IMG/VR virus record: IMGVR_UViG_3300045131_000496
Location: 1-60,726 of that record
DNA from: a virus
Direction: 5' to 3' (one strand)
DNA: 60,726 nt
The notes beneath the pieces are model-generated. The model was not told the DNA's origin. It was given only the letters and a program-made list of their open reading frames with translations, and did no database searches. This document shows positions 48,201 through 55,468 of the stretch, piece by piece. Each line of letters begins with the position of its first letter. Positions within the stretch are counted from its first letter, which is position 1. A program made the position numbers and the translations under genes.

Positions 48201-49371
48201 ACTGTTGAATATACTTTTCGGGTATCCTCATATGTCTTTAGCTAACATAGAGGTATTAAAACAGCTACCTAAGCTAATCTCTTCTGTAGTTAAAATAGCA
48301 GAAAATTTTTGGTTTGATTTTATAAAAATACTCAAAAGTACTATCTTGATTAGAATACCTCAGATTTTAATTACTAACATTATATCTAATGCTATTTACG
48401 TCATGAATACAGGTACTCTCAGTATTCCAGAGCTAGTTAGGATGCATAGTGAGAGTTACAGAGACGTAAAAGAGTATATGAACAACCATAAGGAAGCTGT
48501 ACGTTTATCTGTTATGATCAAAGAACTACAAGCTCAATACAATAGAGCAGGTAACAAACCGGCTATTACCGCAAAGATCAGTTCATTAAAGGCAGCTTTA
48601 GAAATTAAAGAACGTCATATGAAAAGCAGTAAAATCCATGAGTTAGTAGAGGCAGGGATGTTTCAGACAGTAGTAGAAGACGTAGAGACCTCTTCTCTTA
48701 ACACCAATAACAAGATCACTAGTTTTCTAGATGAGGTTACAGGAAAACTGCCTGGTGTTATTAGAGAGCCTGCAAGAATATTATACCTAAGTGACTCCAC
48801 AGCTTACGCAAAAATATCTAAAGAATTTCTGCAACTATCAGATTTAATGGCACGAGATATGGTGAATAGAAGACAGAAAGTGCTAGAGATGCAACAGGCA
48901 GATGGAAAGAAACCCCTACCTAGAGAGTTCCTTAGTTGGTACGAAGAAACTTACCATACTGAGTTAAACCCTCAACAGAGGTTGGTAGGTGAAGTTAGAG
49001 AGGTGTTTCTGAAAAAGGCTAAGGAATCTAGACACTATAATTTACTTAAGAGCTTTATTAACTATAACCAACCTAACGGCAGATTTGAGGAGTGGTTAAA
49101 TAGAGCAGGGTTGTTTATGTTTACTAAGTATGTTAAGAATATTCAGAGGATTATTACTCAAACTTCAGTAAACCATCCAGTCAAAACTATTTTGTCTTTG
49201 CTAACTTTTCAGTTTTTGTTTAATCAAGATATTATTCATGATCAAGCGTTTATGATAAAAGGGTTTGGTCAAGACGGTGAGTTTGGCTTGACCAATATAT
49301 TCCCATTTTATAATCCTTTAGATAGTATATTAACGGTAGTAAACCCACCGTTAATTCAGCTTGTTACCTGA
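45235..49371 (+). CDS. Virion RNA polymerase-associated third polypeptide, 1378 aa
   Basis: In the same frame as the previous gene, separated from it only by TAA and one codon. Length matches the C-terminal domain of N4 vRNAP (about 1400 residues, from memory). It has a decayed zincin-like 'LEEVLHTATAF' (E278-E279-x2-H282, first His replaced by Glu). A hydrophobic stretch lies near 1022-1065 ('FWFDFIKILKSTILIRIPQ', then 'LITNIISNAIYVMN'), and the end carries a conserved-looking 'AGLFMFTKYVKNIQRI', as in C-terminal domains of large phage polyvalent proteins (LPD38-like). The single Cys is C4. There is only weak ribosome binding (GAG), so translation may depend on coupling. Probably ejected with the polymerase. 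Confidence 0.65.
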   Translation: MSSCRSQTKQEIEAVKNDYKAKLVEGRVLASDGTSYEASYKAIESADSVDSFIKGSNLRLGRSTITNNFIEELGEVLAIDRTSSNGTKRVKAEVLNVKVIDDVTILAAKVDNEVEVISFNRYGESTEVGGIKYEIPGLKAAVESIKNKGRRVKLSSEAKELLQGNIDLGSSSQKGLVDLRDYVKQEDYEHGNVEHMVGMLHKLNGISRNPSTQEFIQHAEGLLKGLHNHFLRGMNLYLRENADTSSGVVSLANNAIAIKVGKDKPKSTYATDAEVYLEEVLHTATAFAFRNNSNESNKLIRELRYLVTTAQAKTSWKDLLRVQESTATEEDIKNAKELYKYVFSSENADEEFLAKGLSNPAVYKHFQSINVLGSEGKATTMYQKIMDFFYKLMDVVLGRYNFADSSKSAADKLTELAIGLSEVNWRAQSKVEDIGVLGTINDSINDLDNAIAGKLKEFYDNVLSNDDPIERLPPDASVVEKTLFMAKFIGKAVTNKEYRKAMALVADGLGLKQEGTVQEFLATQFEESESKQAANWLKLANDMIDNQRNLVISSTENHIKKAFTRPLSEAEEVAITRALIDTNLGHLAYYRDNDKGVTNARLREWLTDDKVLLNHIYEVRQRVLDSLSKTPERANWVANQAHGLGYYMATGLTNEQQNLSGLNIVRGIGTNQRFEIDDTLLANVKELATLNAVRYTNQEYRNTLAELLKTEYEGVKRVANIYEAFKNDSSNKLFSKDPIHMIDGYSKELFDDTVVQAVVPISRKQEMEDAGYRYVGKLPKHASIVDGDALGVFISEGYTKVERLRGAVNLGGLSAKGSSLKEQKYNENPVLAGALFERDLIRLQRASNKIAIEMTKSSYDPAKHVTGVSPVYDNMGEVTDFRYVASKRNKEEWLGQNLKVSEVLARSMGSVVDKTHKEVQNKRVLEFLKKTMEEQWEGGELGKDTITKFTLIGPRVADRKMRETYQMLPSNIREWVSNRPDQTLAVPSELLNILFGYPHMSLANIEVLKQLPKLISSVVKIAENFWFDFIKILKSTILIRIPQILITNIISNAIYVMNTGTLSIPELVRMHSESYRDVKEYMNNHKEAVRLSVMIKELQAQYNRAGNKPAITAKISSLKAALEIKERHMKSSKIHELVEAGMFQTVVEDVETSSLNTNNKITSFLDEVTGKLPGVIREPARILYLSDSTAYAKISKEFLQLSDLMARDMVNRRQKVLEMQQADGKKPLPREFLSWYEETYHTELNPQQRLVGEVREVFLKKAKESRHYNLLKSFINYNQPNGRFEEWLNRAGLFMFTKYVKNIQRIITQTSVNHPVKTILSLLTFQFLFNQDIIHDQAFMIKGFGQDGEFGLTNIFPFYNPLDSILTVVNPPLIQLVT
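49330..49354. other. Hairpin at the convergent gene ends
   Basis: TTAACGGT (49330-49337) pairs with ACCGTTAA (49347-49354) around a 9-base loop. It lies in the last codons of the + strand gene and covers the stop codon of the - strand gene. There is no good T-tract on either strand, so termination is uncertain. Confidence 0.35.
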
Positions 49372-49524
49372 TTTAGTTAGGTCTAGTAGTTGCTTTATTA
49401 CGTATACAGCACCTAGCAGTAAAATACCAATAGCTACTATATACGAGATGTATAAAGTAGCTATGGTAATAATTATTAGGATTATTACAGTGAAAACAAT
49501 GCCAATAGAGTGGAAGTAGTTCAT
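49351..49524 (-). CDS. 57-aa two-TM membrane protein
   Basis: Short - strand frame whose ATG overlaps the stop of the next upstream gene (TAATG on the - strand). It is very hydrophobic: one helix around residues 7-24 (IGIVFTVIILIIITIATL) and a second around 26-45, then a short basic tail ending 'KSGNKLN'. Its 3' end overlaps the end of the 1378-aa gene by 21 bases, tail to tail. The overlap and hydrophobicity support a real gene. Function unknown; a role in the inner membrane (lysis inhibition or superinfection exclusion) is only a guess. Confidence 0.55.
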   Translation of the reverse strand: MNYFHSIGIVFTVIILIIITIATLYISYIVAIGILLLGAVYVIKQLLDLTKSGNKLN

Positions 49525-49847
49525 TAGTACCTTCTTCTATAGGAAGTGGACCTTCTAGACTGTTCCTGCTTTTTGACTCTGTCGAACTCTTCTTTAGCTT
49601 TTGTAGCTAAGGGTCCTATAAAATTAGGAGGACTCGCATAGAAGGCGATACTGATTACTAGGGAAGCAACCATACCTACGACTAGTGCACCAAAAGAACC
49701 ACTAAATATTATGGTAATTAGGATGAGTAAGGCCATATCAAAGAAGGCATCTTCATACCGTTTCTTATCGAATTTTTTCTTAATAAGTAAAATGTTTAAA
49801 GCAGTTACTATCCCTATTATAGCGAAACCAATACCGTCCACACGCAC
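49524..49847 (-). CDS. Membrane protein, 107 aa
   Basis: Three hydrophobic segments (about residues 5-22, 37-52 and 53-70, including 'ALLILITIIFSGSFGALVVG') with a basic region between the first and second and a long, very basic C-terminus ('RRSTSYRRRY'), which by the positive-inside rule should be cytoplasmic. The gene is coupled to the 57-aa membrane protein by a TAATG overlap. I know no family. Together the two could form a small membrane complex made before lysis genes are active. Confidence 0.55.
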   Translation of the reverse strand: MRVDGIGFAIIGIVTALNILLIKKKFDKKRYEDAFFDMALLILITIIFSGSFGALVVGMVASLVISIAFYASPPNFIGPLATKAKEEFDRVKKQEQSRRSTSYRRRY

Positions 49848-49858
49848 CTCTAAAATTG

Positions 49859-50206
49859 TTATGTTAGTCTACAATTACTGTAGTCAGCTTTGTATAAAGT
49901 AAATGGGTCTTGGTTTTTATCCTTTACCCATTTACCAGTTTCTAGGTTGATCTGCCCTTTACGAGACGTAATTTCTTTTACTGTCTCTGCTAATGTAAGG
50001 TTAGGATCATACCCTAGTTTAAATAATGCACCTGTTGCTAGAACTATCATATCGTTTAAAGCATCCACTAGTTCATATTCATTATTACCAGCATCTTTAA
50101 ACTCCTCTAGTTCCTCATGCAACATGTCATATTCTGCTTGCTTATTAAAAGAGAACAGGTTACGTTCTCTATTAAAAGCAATAATGTTAGCTACATTGTC
50201 ACTCAT
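49859..50206 (-). CDS. MazG-like nucleotide pyrophosphohydrolase, 115 aa
   Basis: All-alpha NTP pyrophosphatase pattern. An 'HEELEEF' helix carries the metal-binding ExxEE-like acids (E31, E32, E34, E35), followed by 'EYELVDALNDMIVLATGALFKLGYD' with E45, D48 and D52, then the typical 'ITSRKGQINLETGKWVKDKNQDP'. Such enzymes hydrolyse (d)NTPs to monophosphates and are common in phages that remodel nucleotide pools, in line with the nearby nrdA/nrdB. The start overlaps the previous gene (ATGA). Substrate not predictable. Confidence 0.7.
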   Translation of the reverse strand: MSDNVANIIAFNRERNLFSFNKQAEYDMLHEELEEFKDAGNNEYELVDALNDMIVLATGALFKLGYDPNLTLAETVKEITSRKGQINLETGKWVKDKNQDPFTLYKADYSNCRLT

Positions 50207-50412
50207 TCGTAATCCTTCGAAAGTTTACGTAAGTTTAACAAAGCCTCACTATCCTGTAATGTAACAGTGTTACCTCTAGATTTAATAAACTTAGCAATAG
50301 TTTCTTCAATAAGATTGTACATATCTCTATTAGTAGCGCCTTTAGGTTCTTTATTGCCGATACCTTGCAACATTTTAAGCATATCTTGTGCTTGTTTCAT
50401 TTGTTCGTCCAT
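50203..50412 (-). CDS. Small helical protein, 69 aa
   Basis: ATG at 50412 after AAGAGG; helical throughout, with a Met-rich N-terminal segment (MDEQMKQAQDMLKMLQGIG) and a second helix pair in 'NLIEETIAKFIKSRGNTVTLQDSEALLNLRKL'. The stop overlaps the MazG-like start. No family recognised; it may be a small regulator or subunit co-made with the MazG-like protein. Confidence 0.5.
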   Translation of the reverse strand: MDEQMKQAQDMLKMLQGIGNKEPKGATNRDMYNLIEETIAKFIKSRGNTVTLQDSEALLNLRKLSKDYE

Positions 50413-50423
50413 TGTTAACCTCT

Positions 50424-50726
50424 TTAGTTTTTAAATTTTTGATTTACAAAATCTGTGTAGAATTTGCCTGTATGGTCTTCTATAGGTACTTCGGATACGT
50501 TTACACCATATAAAAAAGAAATATGTACGGTGTAGATATAAGATTCAAAGCTGTCTAATGCAGGATTTACACCTAACAAGTAAGCAAATATACCTTTATT
50601 GATGTCATACAGTAGTTTATCGTATGCCCAGTCATACTCATACACACCTGTATCGTCTTTACCTACCCAAGTGTCAACTAGTTCATGTAATGAGTTGTAC
50701 TTATTAACCTCAATTATGTCGTACAT
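50424..50726 (-). CDS. Uncharacterised protein, 100 aa
   Basis: Start set at ATG 50726, which overlaps the upstream stop (TGATG), rather than the GTG nine bases before it. The protein is rich in Tyr, Asp and Val ('KDDTGVYEYDWAYDKLLYDINKGIFAYLLGV'). It has no recognised domain or membrane segment. It is part of the small-gene group between the nrdA terminator and the MazG-like gene. Confidence 0.5.
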   Translation of the reverse strand: MYDIIEVNKYNSLHELVDTWVGKDDTGVYEYDWAYDKLLYDINKGIFAYLLGVNPALDSFESYIYTVHISFLYGVNVSEVPIEDHTGKFYTDFVNQKFKN

Positions 50727-51067
50727 CACACCCACCCTTCTTCTGTTTTAGTAACAATAGTTACTTGAGCGTCTGTAGCTCCATTAACTGTCATTAAATA
50801 ATCTTGTACTAGTTTCATATATCCACTAATATCTCTAACGGTATCAATGTACAGTGGATCACCATTAGCAATTCGTGCTAACTTATGAAACACCATATGT
50901 ACACCTTCAGCAATTACTGGATCTAGTGGTTTACCGTCTCTATGCACACCGTAGTAGTGCTGATTAAACGTATTCATAAAGACTTGCGTTAGCATAGCTT
51001 GAGTACGAAAATCACCGTAGCGGTTTCCACGTTCGTTTAAAGTAGCTTCAATTGTTTCGTCACTCAT
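50726..51067 (-). CDS. DUF6378-like small phage protein, 113 aa
   Basis: Start at ATG 51067 (MSDETIEATL), seven bases after AAAGGG; longer starts are possible but badly spaced. The central 'ERGNRYGDFRTQA' near the start and 'GVHMVFHKLARIANGDPLYIDTVRDISGYMKL' are the conserved parts of a small phage family that I know as DUF6378-like (key residues RYGDF and HKxARIxNGDPxxxDxxRDIxGYxxL). Function unknown; the two conserved helices could bind nucleotide or nucleic acid. It is the first gene after the nrdA terminator. Confidence 0.6.
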   Translation of the reverse strand: MSDETIEATLNERGNRYGDFRTQAMLTQVFMNTFNQHYYGVHRDGKPLDPVIAEGVHMVFHKLARIANGDPLYIDTVRDISGYMKLVQDYLMTVNGATDAQVTIVTKTEEGWV

Positions 51068-51080
51068 ATTCATTCCCTTT

Positions 51081-51110
51081 AAAAAAGTAAGAGGCATAAA
51101 ACCTCTTACT
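51081..51110 (-). terminator. Intrinsic terminator downstream of nrdA
   Basis: On the - strand AGTAAGAGG pairs perfectly with CCTCTTACT (nine pairs, 7-base loop; 51086-51110), followed by six T (51081-51086). It separates the nrd genes from the small genes to the left. No obvious promoter stands between the hairpin and the next start at 51067, so some read-through is likely. Confidence 0.85.
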
Positions 51111-51124
51111 ATATTTGTTAGTAT

Positions 51125-53794
51125 TTAAGCACTACAAGCCACACATTCAATGTTCTTACTACGAAGTAGTGCTTGTGCAGCATTAGTACCGTGCTGATAG
51201 TACAAGCCTTTTAAACCTAACTGCCATGCACGTATATGCAAAGCGTTAATCTCTTTAGCAGTATAGTTTGCAGGAATCATTAGGTTAATTGACTGACCTT
51301 GGTCAATGTAGTCTTGACGTACTGAAGCTTGATCAATAACAACTTCTTGGTTAATCTCACCAAAAGTTAAAAACACTGCTTTCTCTTCTGCAGTGAGAAT
51401 AGTGTCAGGCAAACCTAGTACAGATCCATCATTGTTAATGATAATGTCCCATACCTCTGCAGTATTATGACCTTTAGACTCTAGCAACTCTTCAAGATAC
51501 TTATTTTTGATAACTGTCTTTACTTTAGCTAGGTCTTTGATATAACAATTACTAAACGGAGGTTCAATAGACTGTGATACTTGACCTAGAATGAAGGCAG
51601 AGCTAGTTGTAGGTGCTACTGCAAATAATGTAGCATTACGTCTACCGTATCCCACTAGGTTTTCTGGCTCACCGAAGAGTTCAGCTAGTTCTTTAGAGGC
51701 TTTATTACCTTTAAGGTTTATAGTCTTGAAGATTTCTAGGTTTAGTTTAGCTGCTTCTTTAGACTCAAATGGTATCATTTTAGACTGTAGATAACTAACC
51801 CAACCAAGAACACCAAGACCTAAAGCCCTATTATTTCGGGTAAATGTATGAGAGCGTTTCATGTATTCCCATACTAGATTATCATCTCTACTAGATGAAT
51901 CTCGGTATGCTTCTAATTTAGCTATAAACTCAGAAGCTACAGCATCCAGGAAATAAACCATAGTTTCTACTGCGTCAGTATCTTTCCATTCGTCATAGTG
52001 AAGTATATTCATAGATGATAGGATACAAGTAAAAGACTCCTCTGGTGTAGACGGGAGATTAATTTCTACGCACAAATTTGAACTATTAATACGTTGATTT
52101 TTATCTCTAAATACGTCAGGAGCTTTATTGTTAGCGTTATCTCTGAACATTACGTACGGATAACCAATTTCTTTACGGGACTGTAAAAGCTTTGCCCATA
52201 CCTTACGTTTTGCTGTATCACCAGCGATCATTTCTTTCATCCAGTAGTCGTCAATTACCACGCCAGTATTCATGTCTTGGATTGCATGACCATCTGTACC
52301 TACTTCAAGAAATTCCATAATATCACCGTGATCAATAGGCAAATATGGAGCCATACGTCCTCTACGAGCTGAGTTACCACACACAAGAGAATGCCCATTT
52401 CTGCGAACGATCAATCTATGTGTAGGTACTTCAACACAGTATACATTACCTTCATACTCAACCTCTTTAGGTGTTACCTTTTCAACACCGAAGTATTGAC
52501 CTAGTGATAGGTATGCTTTGTATATTGGTTGTTTATTAGGGTCTTTCTCCCTTAAGTCTAGAGTAACAGTGCATTTGTACTTGCATAAAGCAGCAATACT
52601 CTGAACAATGTCTACATTAGACTTAATTATAGATGCGTATAAGAAGGAAGAAGGAGCTCCATGTGAATCCCAATTAGATACCTCCTCTAGGAACTCTGTA
52701 GCCCACTCATATGAAACATTAGTAATGTCTACCCAGTCTTCAAATGTCTTAGGTAAAACTTGTCCGACATTAACATAGAAGTTATGTGTTTGGTCAGTCT
52801 CATAAAAAGAGTAGGAGTAAGGAATACCTGCAGTTTCTAGTATCCACTCTAAGCGTTCTTTCTTGCGTAATTTAGCAAATCGGAACTTAAGGGCTTCTTT
52901 ATAGTTAGTTACTATAGCACCGTCAGCTTGCAATGCAATCAACAAACGCTCAAATGGTGTTAATCCTACACCGGAAGATTGTTTAGCTGAGTGTAGGAAT
53001 TTTACGTCACGATGCAATGGTACCTCATCTGCACGTTTAGTTACTAATTCTTGCTTTACTGTACGAGTGTAGCTAGTTACTCCATTCTCTGTAGTAGTAA
53101 TCTTTTTATCATAACTAAATATCATATTGTGATTTTTAGTCACTAATAAATCGATATTCTTAGAGTCTTTAAAATGAAGTAAAGGTTCATTCACAGGGTA
53201 CTCTATATAATCTAGCGGGAGAGTAAACGATACAGAATGGTCATCATGTACCTGTGCTACTTTGACATCACGAGTCATCATAAGCTGAGGGAAAGGCATC
53301 CAACCGGCTTCTGTTAAAATCTCAGTGTCTTTATCATAACAACCCTGAGAAACTACATTAGTGGTAGCCTGAAATAGCTCTAGGAAGTGTACTACACCTG
53401 TGGACTTACCATTATCAGTAATAGCAGCACCACGAGGACGAAGTTCCCCAAAGTAACCAGATGTACCTCCCCCTAGTTTAGACATCATCCCTACTTCGCT
53501 CTGTGCATAGAGAATACCACCGATATCATCTGTCACATGGCTATTAAAGCACGAAATCGGCATTCCTCTTTGCTTACCGAAGTTAGTCCAAATAGGTGTA
53601 GCTAGTGAATACCAACCTCTAGACATATAGTCATAAAACTTATCCGAGAAGCCTTCTATACCTAGGTACTTTTCTGCTGTATCTGCAATATGCCTAATAC
53701 GAGATTCTGCAGTCTCGCCTTCTGATAGATACCCTCTAGATAAAAATGTTCTAGATTCGTCTGTCAACCAATAAAATTTATCATATGTACGCAT
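51125..53794 (-). CDS. nrdA: Ribonucleotide reductase large subunit with intein, 889 aa precursor
   Basis: Class I ribonucleotide reductase catalytic subunit, reducing ribonucleotides to deoxyribonucleotides. After removal of a 323-residue intein (152-474) the mature protein is about 566 residues. Active-site Cys C82 is in 'MPISCFNSH'. Further motifs are 'NLCVEI' (radical Cys and its Asn/Glu), 'FTCILSSMNI', the 'GLYYQHGT' Tyr pair and the C-terminal redox pair C884/C887 (CVACSA). The chain begins right at the catalytic region (DESRTFLSRGYL), so the usual N-terminal ATP-cone is missing; the partner NrdB carries one instead. It lies 11 bases downstream of nrdB. A terminator follows. Confidence 0.92.
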   Translation of the reverse strand: MRTYDKFYWLTDESRTFLSRGYLSEGETAESRIRHIADTAEKYLGIEGFSDKFYDYMSRGWYSLATPIWTNFGKQRGMPISCFNSHVTDDIGGILYAQSEVGMMSKLGGGTSGYFGELRPRGAAITDNGKSTGVVHFLELFQATTNVVSQGCYDKDTEILTEAGWMPFPQLMMTRDVKVAQVHDDHSVSFTLPLDYIEYPVNEPLLHFKDSKNIDLLVTKNHNMIFSYDKKITTTENGVTSYTRTVKQELVTKRADEVPLHRDVKFLHSAKQSSGVGLTPFERLLIALQADGAIVTNYKEALKFRFAKLRKKERLEWILETAGIPYSYSFYETDQTHNFYVNVGQVLPKTFEDWVDITNVSYEWATEFLEEVSNWDSHGAPSSFLYASIIKSNVDIVQSIAALCKYKCTVTLDLREKDPNKQPIYKAYLSLGQYFGVEKVTPKEVEYEGNVYCVEVPTHRLIVRRNGHSLVCGNSARRGRMAPYLPIDHGDIMEFLEVGTDGHAIQDMNTGVVIDDYWMKEMIAGDTAKRKVWAKLLQSRKEIGYPYVMFRDNANNKAPDVFRDKNQRINSSNLCVEINLPSTPEESFTCILSSMNILHYDEWKDTDAVETMVYFLDAVASEFIAKLEAYRDSSSRDDNLVWEYMKRSHTFTRNNRALGLGVLGWVSYLQSKMIPFESKEAAKLNLEIFKTINLKGNKASKELAELFGEPENLVGYGRRNATLFAVAPTTSSAFILGQVSQSIEPPFSNCYIKDLAKVKTVIKNKYLEELLESKGHNTAEVWDIIINNDGSVLGLPDTILTAEEKAVFLTFGEINQEVVIDQASVRQDYIDQGQSINLMIPANYTAKEINALHIRAWQLGLKGLYYQHGTNAAQALLRSKNIECVACSA
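52373..53341 (-). other. Intein in NrdA (323 residues, degenerate LAGLIDADG type)
   Basis: The insertion starts at Cys 152 (junction VVSQG/CYDKDTEIL) and ends at Asn 474 (NGHSLVCGN/SARRG); the +1 residue is Ser. Splice-block A is CxxxxTxIL, block B contains 'TKNHNM', and block F/G is 'VYCVEVPTHRLIVRRNG...CGN', with Gly in place of the usual penultimate His. One dodecapeptide-like element is clear ('LLIALQADGAI', about precursor residue 283-293) and the second is worn ('EFLEEVSNWDSH'), so homing activity may be lost. It sits in the conserved loop VSQG/SARRG that many inteins choose. Confidence 0.88.
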
Positions 53795-53805
53795 ATATAC
53801 TTCCT

Positions 53806-55035
53806 TTAAAATAAATCTTCTTCAGAAAACGAAATCGCATTCTTGGTATAGTTAGTATTATGCCCTGTAAAAAAGTCTCTATGAATTGTGGTTTTAATTT
53901 GAATTTCAAACCATTCAGAAACTTTAAGTAAGTCTTGGTTAAGGTTATCTTTAATAGCAGGAAACCCAGCCATTACTAAACCTTTATTAGCTCTAAAGTA
54001 CATATACTCTAGTACAGATGCTTTAGATAAAAACTCAAGCTCACCTTCCTCAAAAATCCAATCGATGATTTTAGTCTCAGCTTTAAGTGCTTCTTTTACC
54101 ATTTGACGAACTTCTTGATTAAGTTCTTTAGTAAAAAACTCAGGCTGCTCTCTACGAATTACTTGAATAATATCTGCACCTACTTGACTATGAAGTACCT
54201 CTTCCAGCGCCGTGGCAGAAATTCCCTGAGCTAAACCCATGACTTGGTTACGTTCTTTATTAAACACGCTAATAGTTAAAAATTGCGTAAATAAGGACAC
54301 ATTCTCTACGAATAGGCTAAAAAAGATCAAAGCTTTTAAGTAATCTTCGTTACTTCCTGAATGACCACGTAACGATTCATTCATATACGCAATACGACCC
54401 TTCATAGCAGGTGTAGTTAATACTTCTTTAAACAAGTCGTTCAAGTTCAGTAACTCTAGTACTTTAGCGTAAAAATGCGCATGATATACTTCGTTAGAGC
54501 CGATAGTAGCACCTAGTTCTTCAAACTCTGCTTTAGGAAACCTATCACCTAGCTTGGACCAAAAAGACTTAACCTTAGCCTCTACACTTGCAATAGATAG
54601 AATAGACCTGATAACGGCAGATGAATGATGTTTAGGCATATTTACTAAAATATCTTGAACACTACTGTCTAGGTTAAATGAGTTATGTGTCCAAAATGAT
54701 TGATGAATAGCATCAATGTACTCAATAAACTGAGGGTACTCATACGGACGATATGAATCTCTACGTCTAAAGATATCTGGCTTGTGGCTAAACCTGTATG
54801 TGATATACTCTCTTGCAGTATTATGTGCTTTCATATCCATTAGGATATTCTCTACTGCAATATGAATGTCATCAACTTTTACAACAGCACTGCCATTGAA
54901 TGTAGTTAGCACAAGTTCGAGAACTTTAGAAGAGTCAATATTCTCTTTTGTCCTAGATGTAGCAAGCTTTACCGCTCTGATGACCTTATCATTATCCCAT
55001 TGTTGCGTAGTACCATTACGTTTTTCTACTTGCAT
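53806..55035 (-). CDS. nrdB: Ribonucleotide reductase small subunit with N-terminal ATP-cone, 409 aa
   Basis: Ferritin-like radical-generating subunit. Ligands in class I spacing are E152, E182 and H185, then E244, E279 and H282; the radical Tyr is Y189, four residues after H185, as Y122 is to H118 in E. coli. Residues ~1-92 are an ATP-cone, the allosteric activity domain ('VEKRNGTTQQWDNDKVIRAV', then 'IHIAVENILMDMKAHNTAREYI'), normally at the N-terminus of NrdA. NrdB with a cone is known in a few bacteria (for example Leeuwenhoekiella blandensis), where dATP makes inactive small-subunit complexes. The acidic C-terminal 'SFSEEDLF' should bind NrdA. Adjacent to nrdA. Confidence 0.9.
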   Translation of the reverse strand: MQVEKRNGTTQQWDNDKVIRAVKLATSRTKENIDSSKVLELVLTTFNGSAVVKVDDIHIAVENILMDMKAHNTAREYITYRFSHKPDIFRRRDSYRPYEYPQFIEYIDAIHQSFWTHNSFNLDSSVQDILVNMPKHHSSAVIRSILSIASVEAKVKSFWSKLGDRFPKAEFEELGATIGSNEVYHAHFYAKVLELLNLNDLFKEVLTTPAMKGRIAYMNESLRGHSGSNEDYLKALIFFSLFVENVSLFTQFLTISVFNKERNQVMGLAQGISATALEEVLHSQVGADIIQVIRREQPEFFTKELNQEVRQMVKEALKAETKIIDWIFEEGELEFLSKASVLEYMYFRANKGLVMAGFPAIKDNLNQDLLKVSEWFEIQIKTTIHRDFFTGHNTNYTKNAISFSEEDLF

Positions 55036-55054
55036 AATACTCCTTTAATTTTAT

Positions 55055-55465
55055 TCATTTAATTTCCTTTATTGGTATTACCTTAATCTCTGCTCTAGGT
55101 TCAAGTTTATCTTGACCTGCTATTGCCCATGTTGTTCCTATATGGTGTATGACATTGTCTTGTAAGATAACACCACTAGATTGAAGAGCATCTAGTAGTG
55201 TTTTAGATATAAGAGGTACTACATTAGAACCATCACAAGACGGATTTTTGTAGTACAGCTTAATATCTAGGGTGAACTCACCATTTACAGTGCCTGTAAT
55301 ATCAGTTTGATTTTTTACTAACTCTTCAAAATCACGCTTAAACTGGTTTTGATCTACGAAATGTGCATTCCTATACCAATTTAATGATACTAAAACGGTT
55401 TTATCACCTTTCTTGCTATTCTTTGTCCAATATATAGGAAGTGTGAATAGTAATTCTTTACTCAT
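55055..55465 (-). CDS. RusA-like Holliday junction resolvase, 136 aa
   Basis: The start 'LLFTLPIYW...KTVLVSLNWYRNAH' and the central 'SCDGSNVVPLISKTLLDALQSSGVILQDNVIHH' match the RusA-like fold (strand, then conserved Asp before the NVxxLISKxLLDAL helix, then DN at the end). RusA-type enzymes resolve four-way or branched DNA and are frequent in phages before packaging. The Asp residues in CDGSN and QDN are candidates for metal binding. It lies between the HU-like gene and nrdB, in the replication and nucleotide block. Catalysis not provable from sequence. Confidence 0.65.
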   Translation of the reverse strand: MSKELLFTLPIYWTKNSKKGDKTVLVSLNWYRNAHFVDQNQFKRDFEELVKNQTDITGTVNGEFTLDIKLYYKNPSCDGSNVVPLISKTLLDALQSSGVILQDNVIHHIGTTWAIAGQDKLEPRAEIKVIPIKEIK

Positions 55466-55468
55466 GTG

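Noticed and set aside
49711-50264. + strand frames opposite the membrane protein and MazG-like genes
   Set aside because: The - strand genes have overlapping starts and stops and a recognisable MazG-like motif; the + strand frames have none of these.
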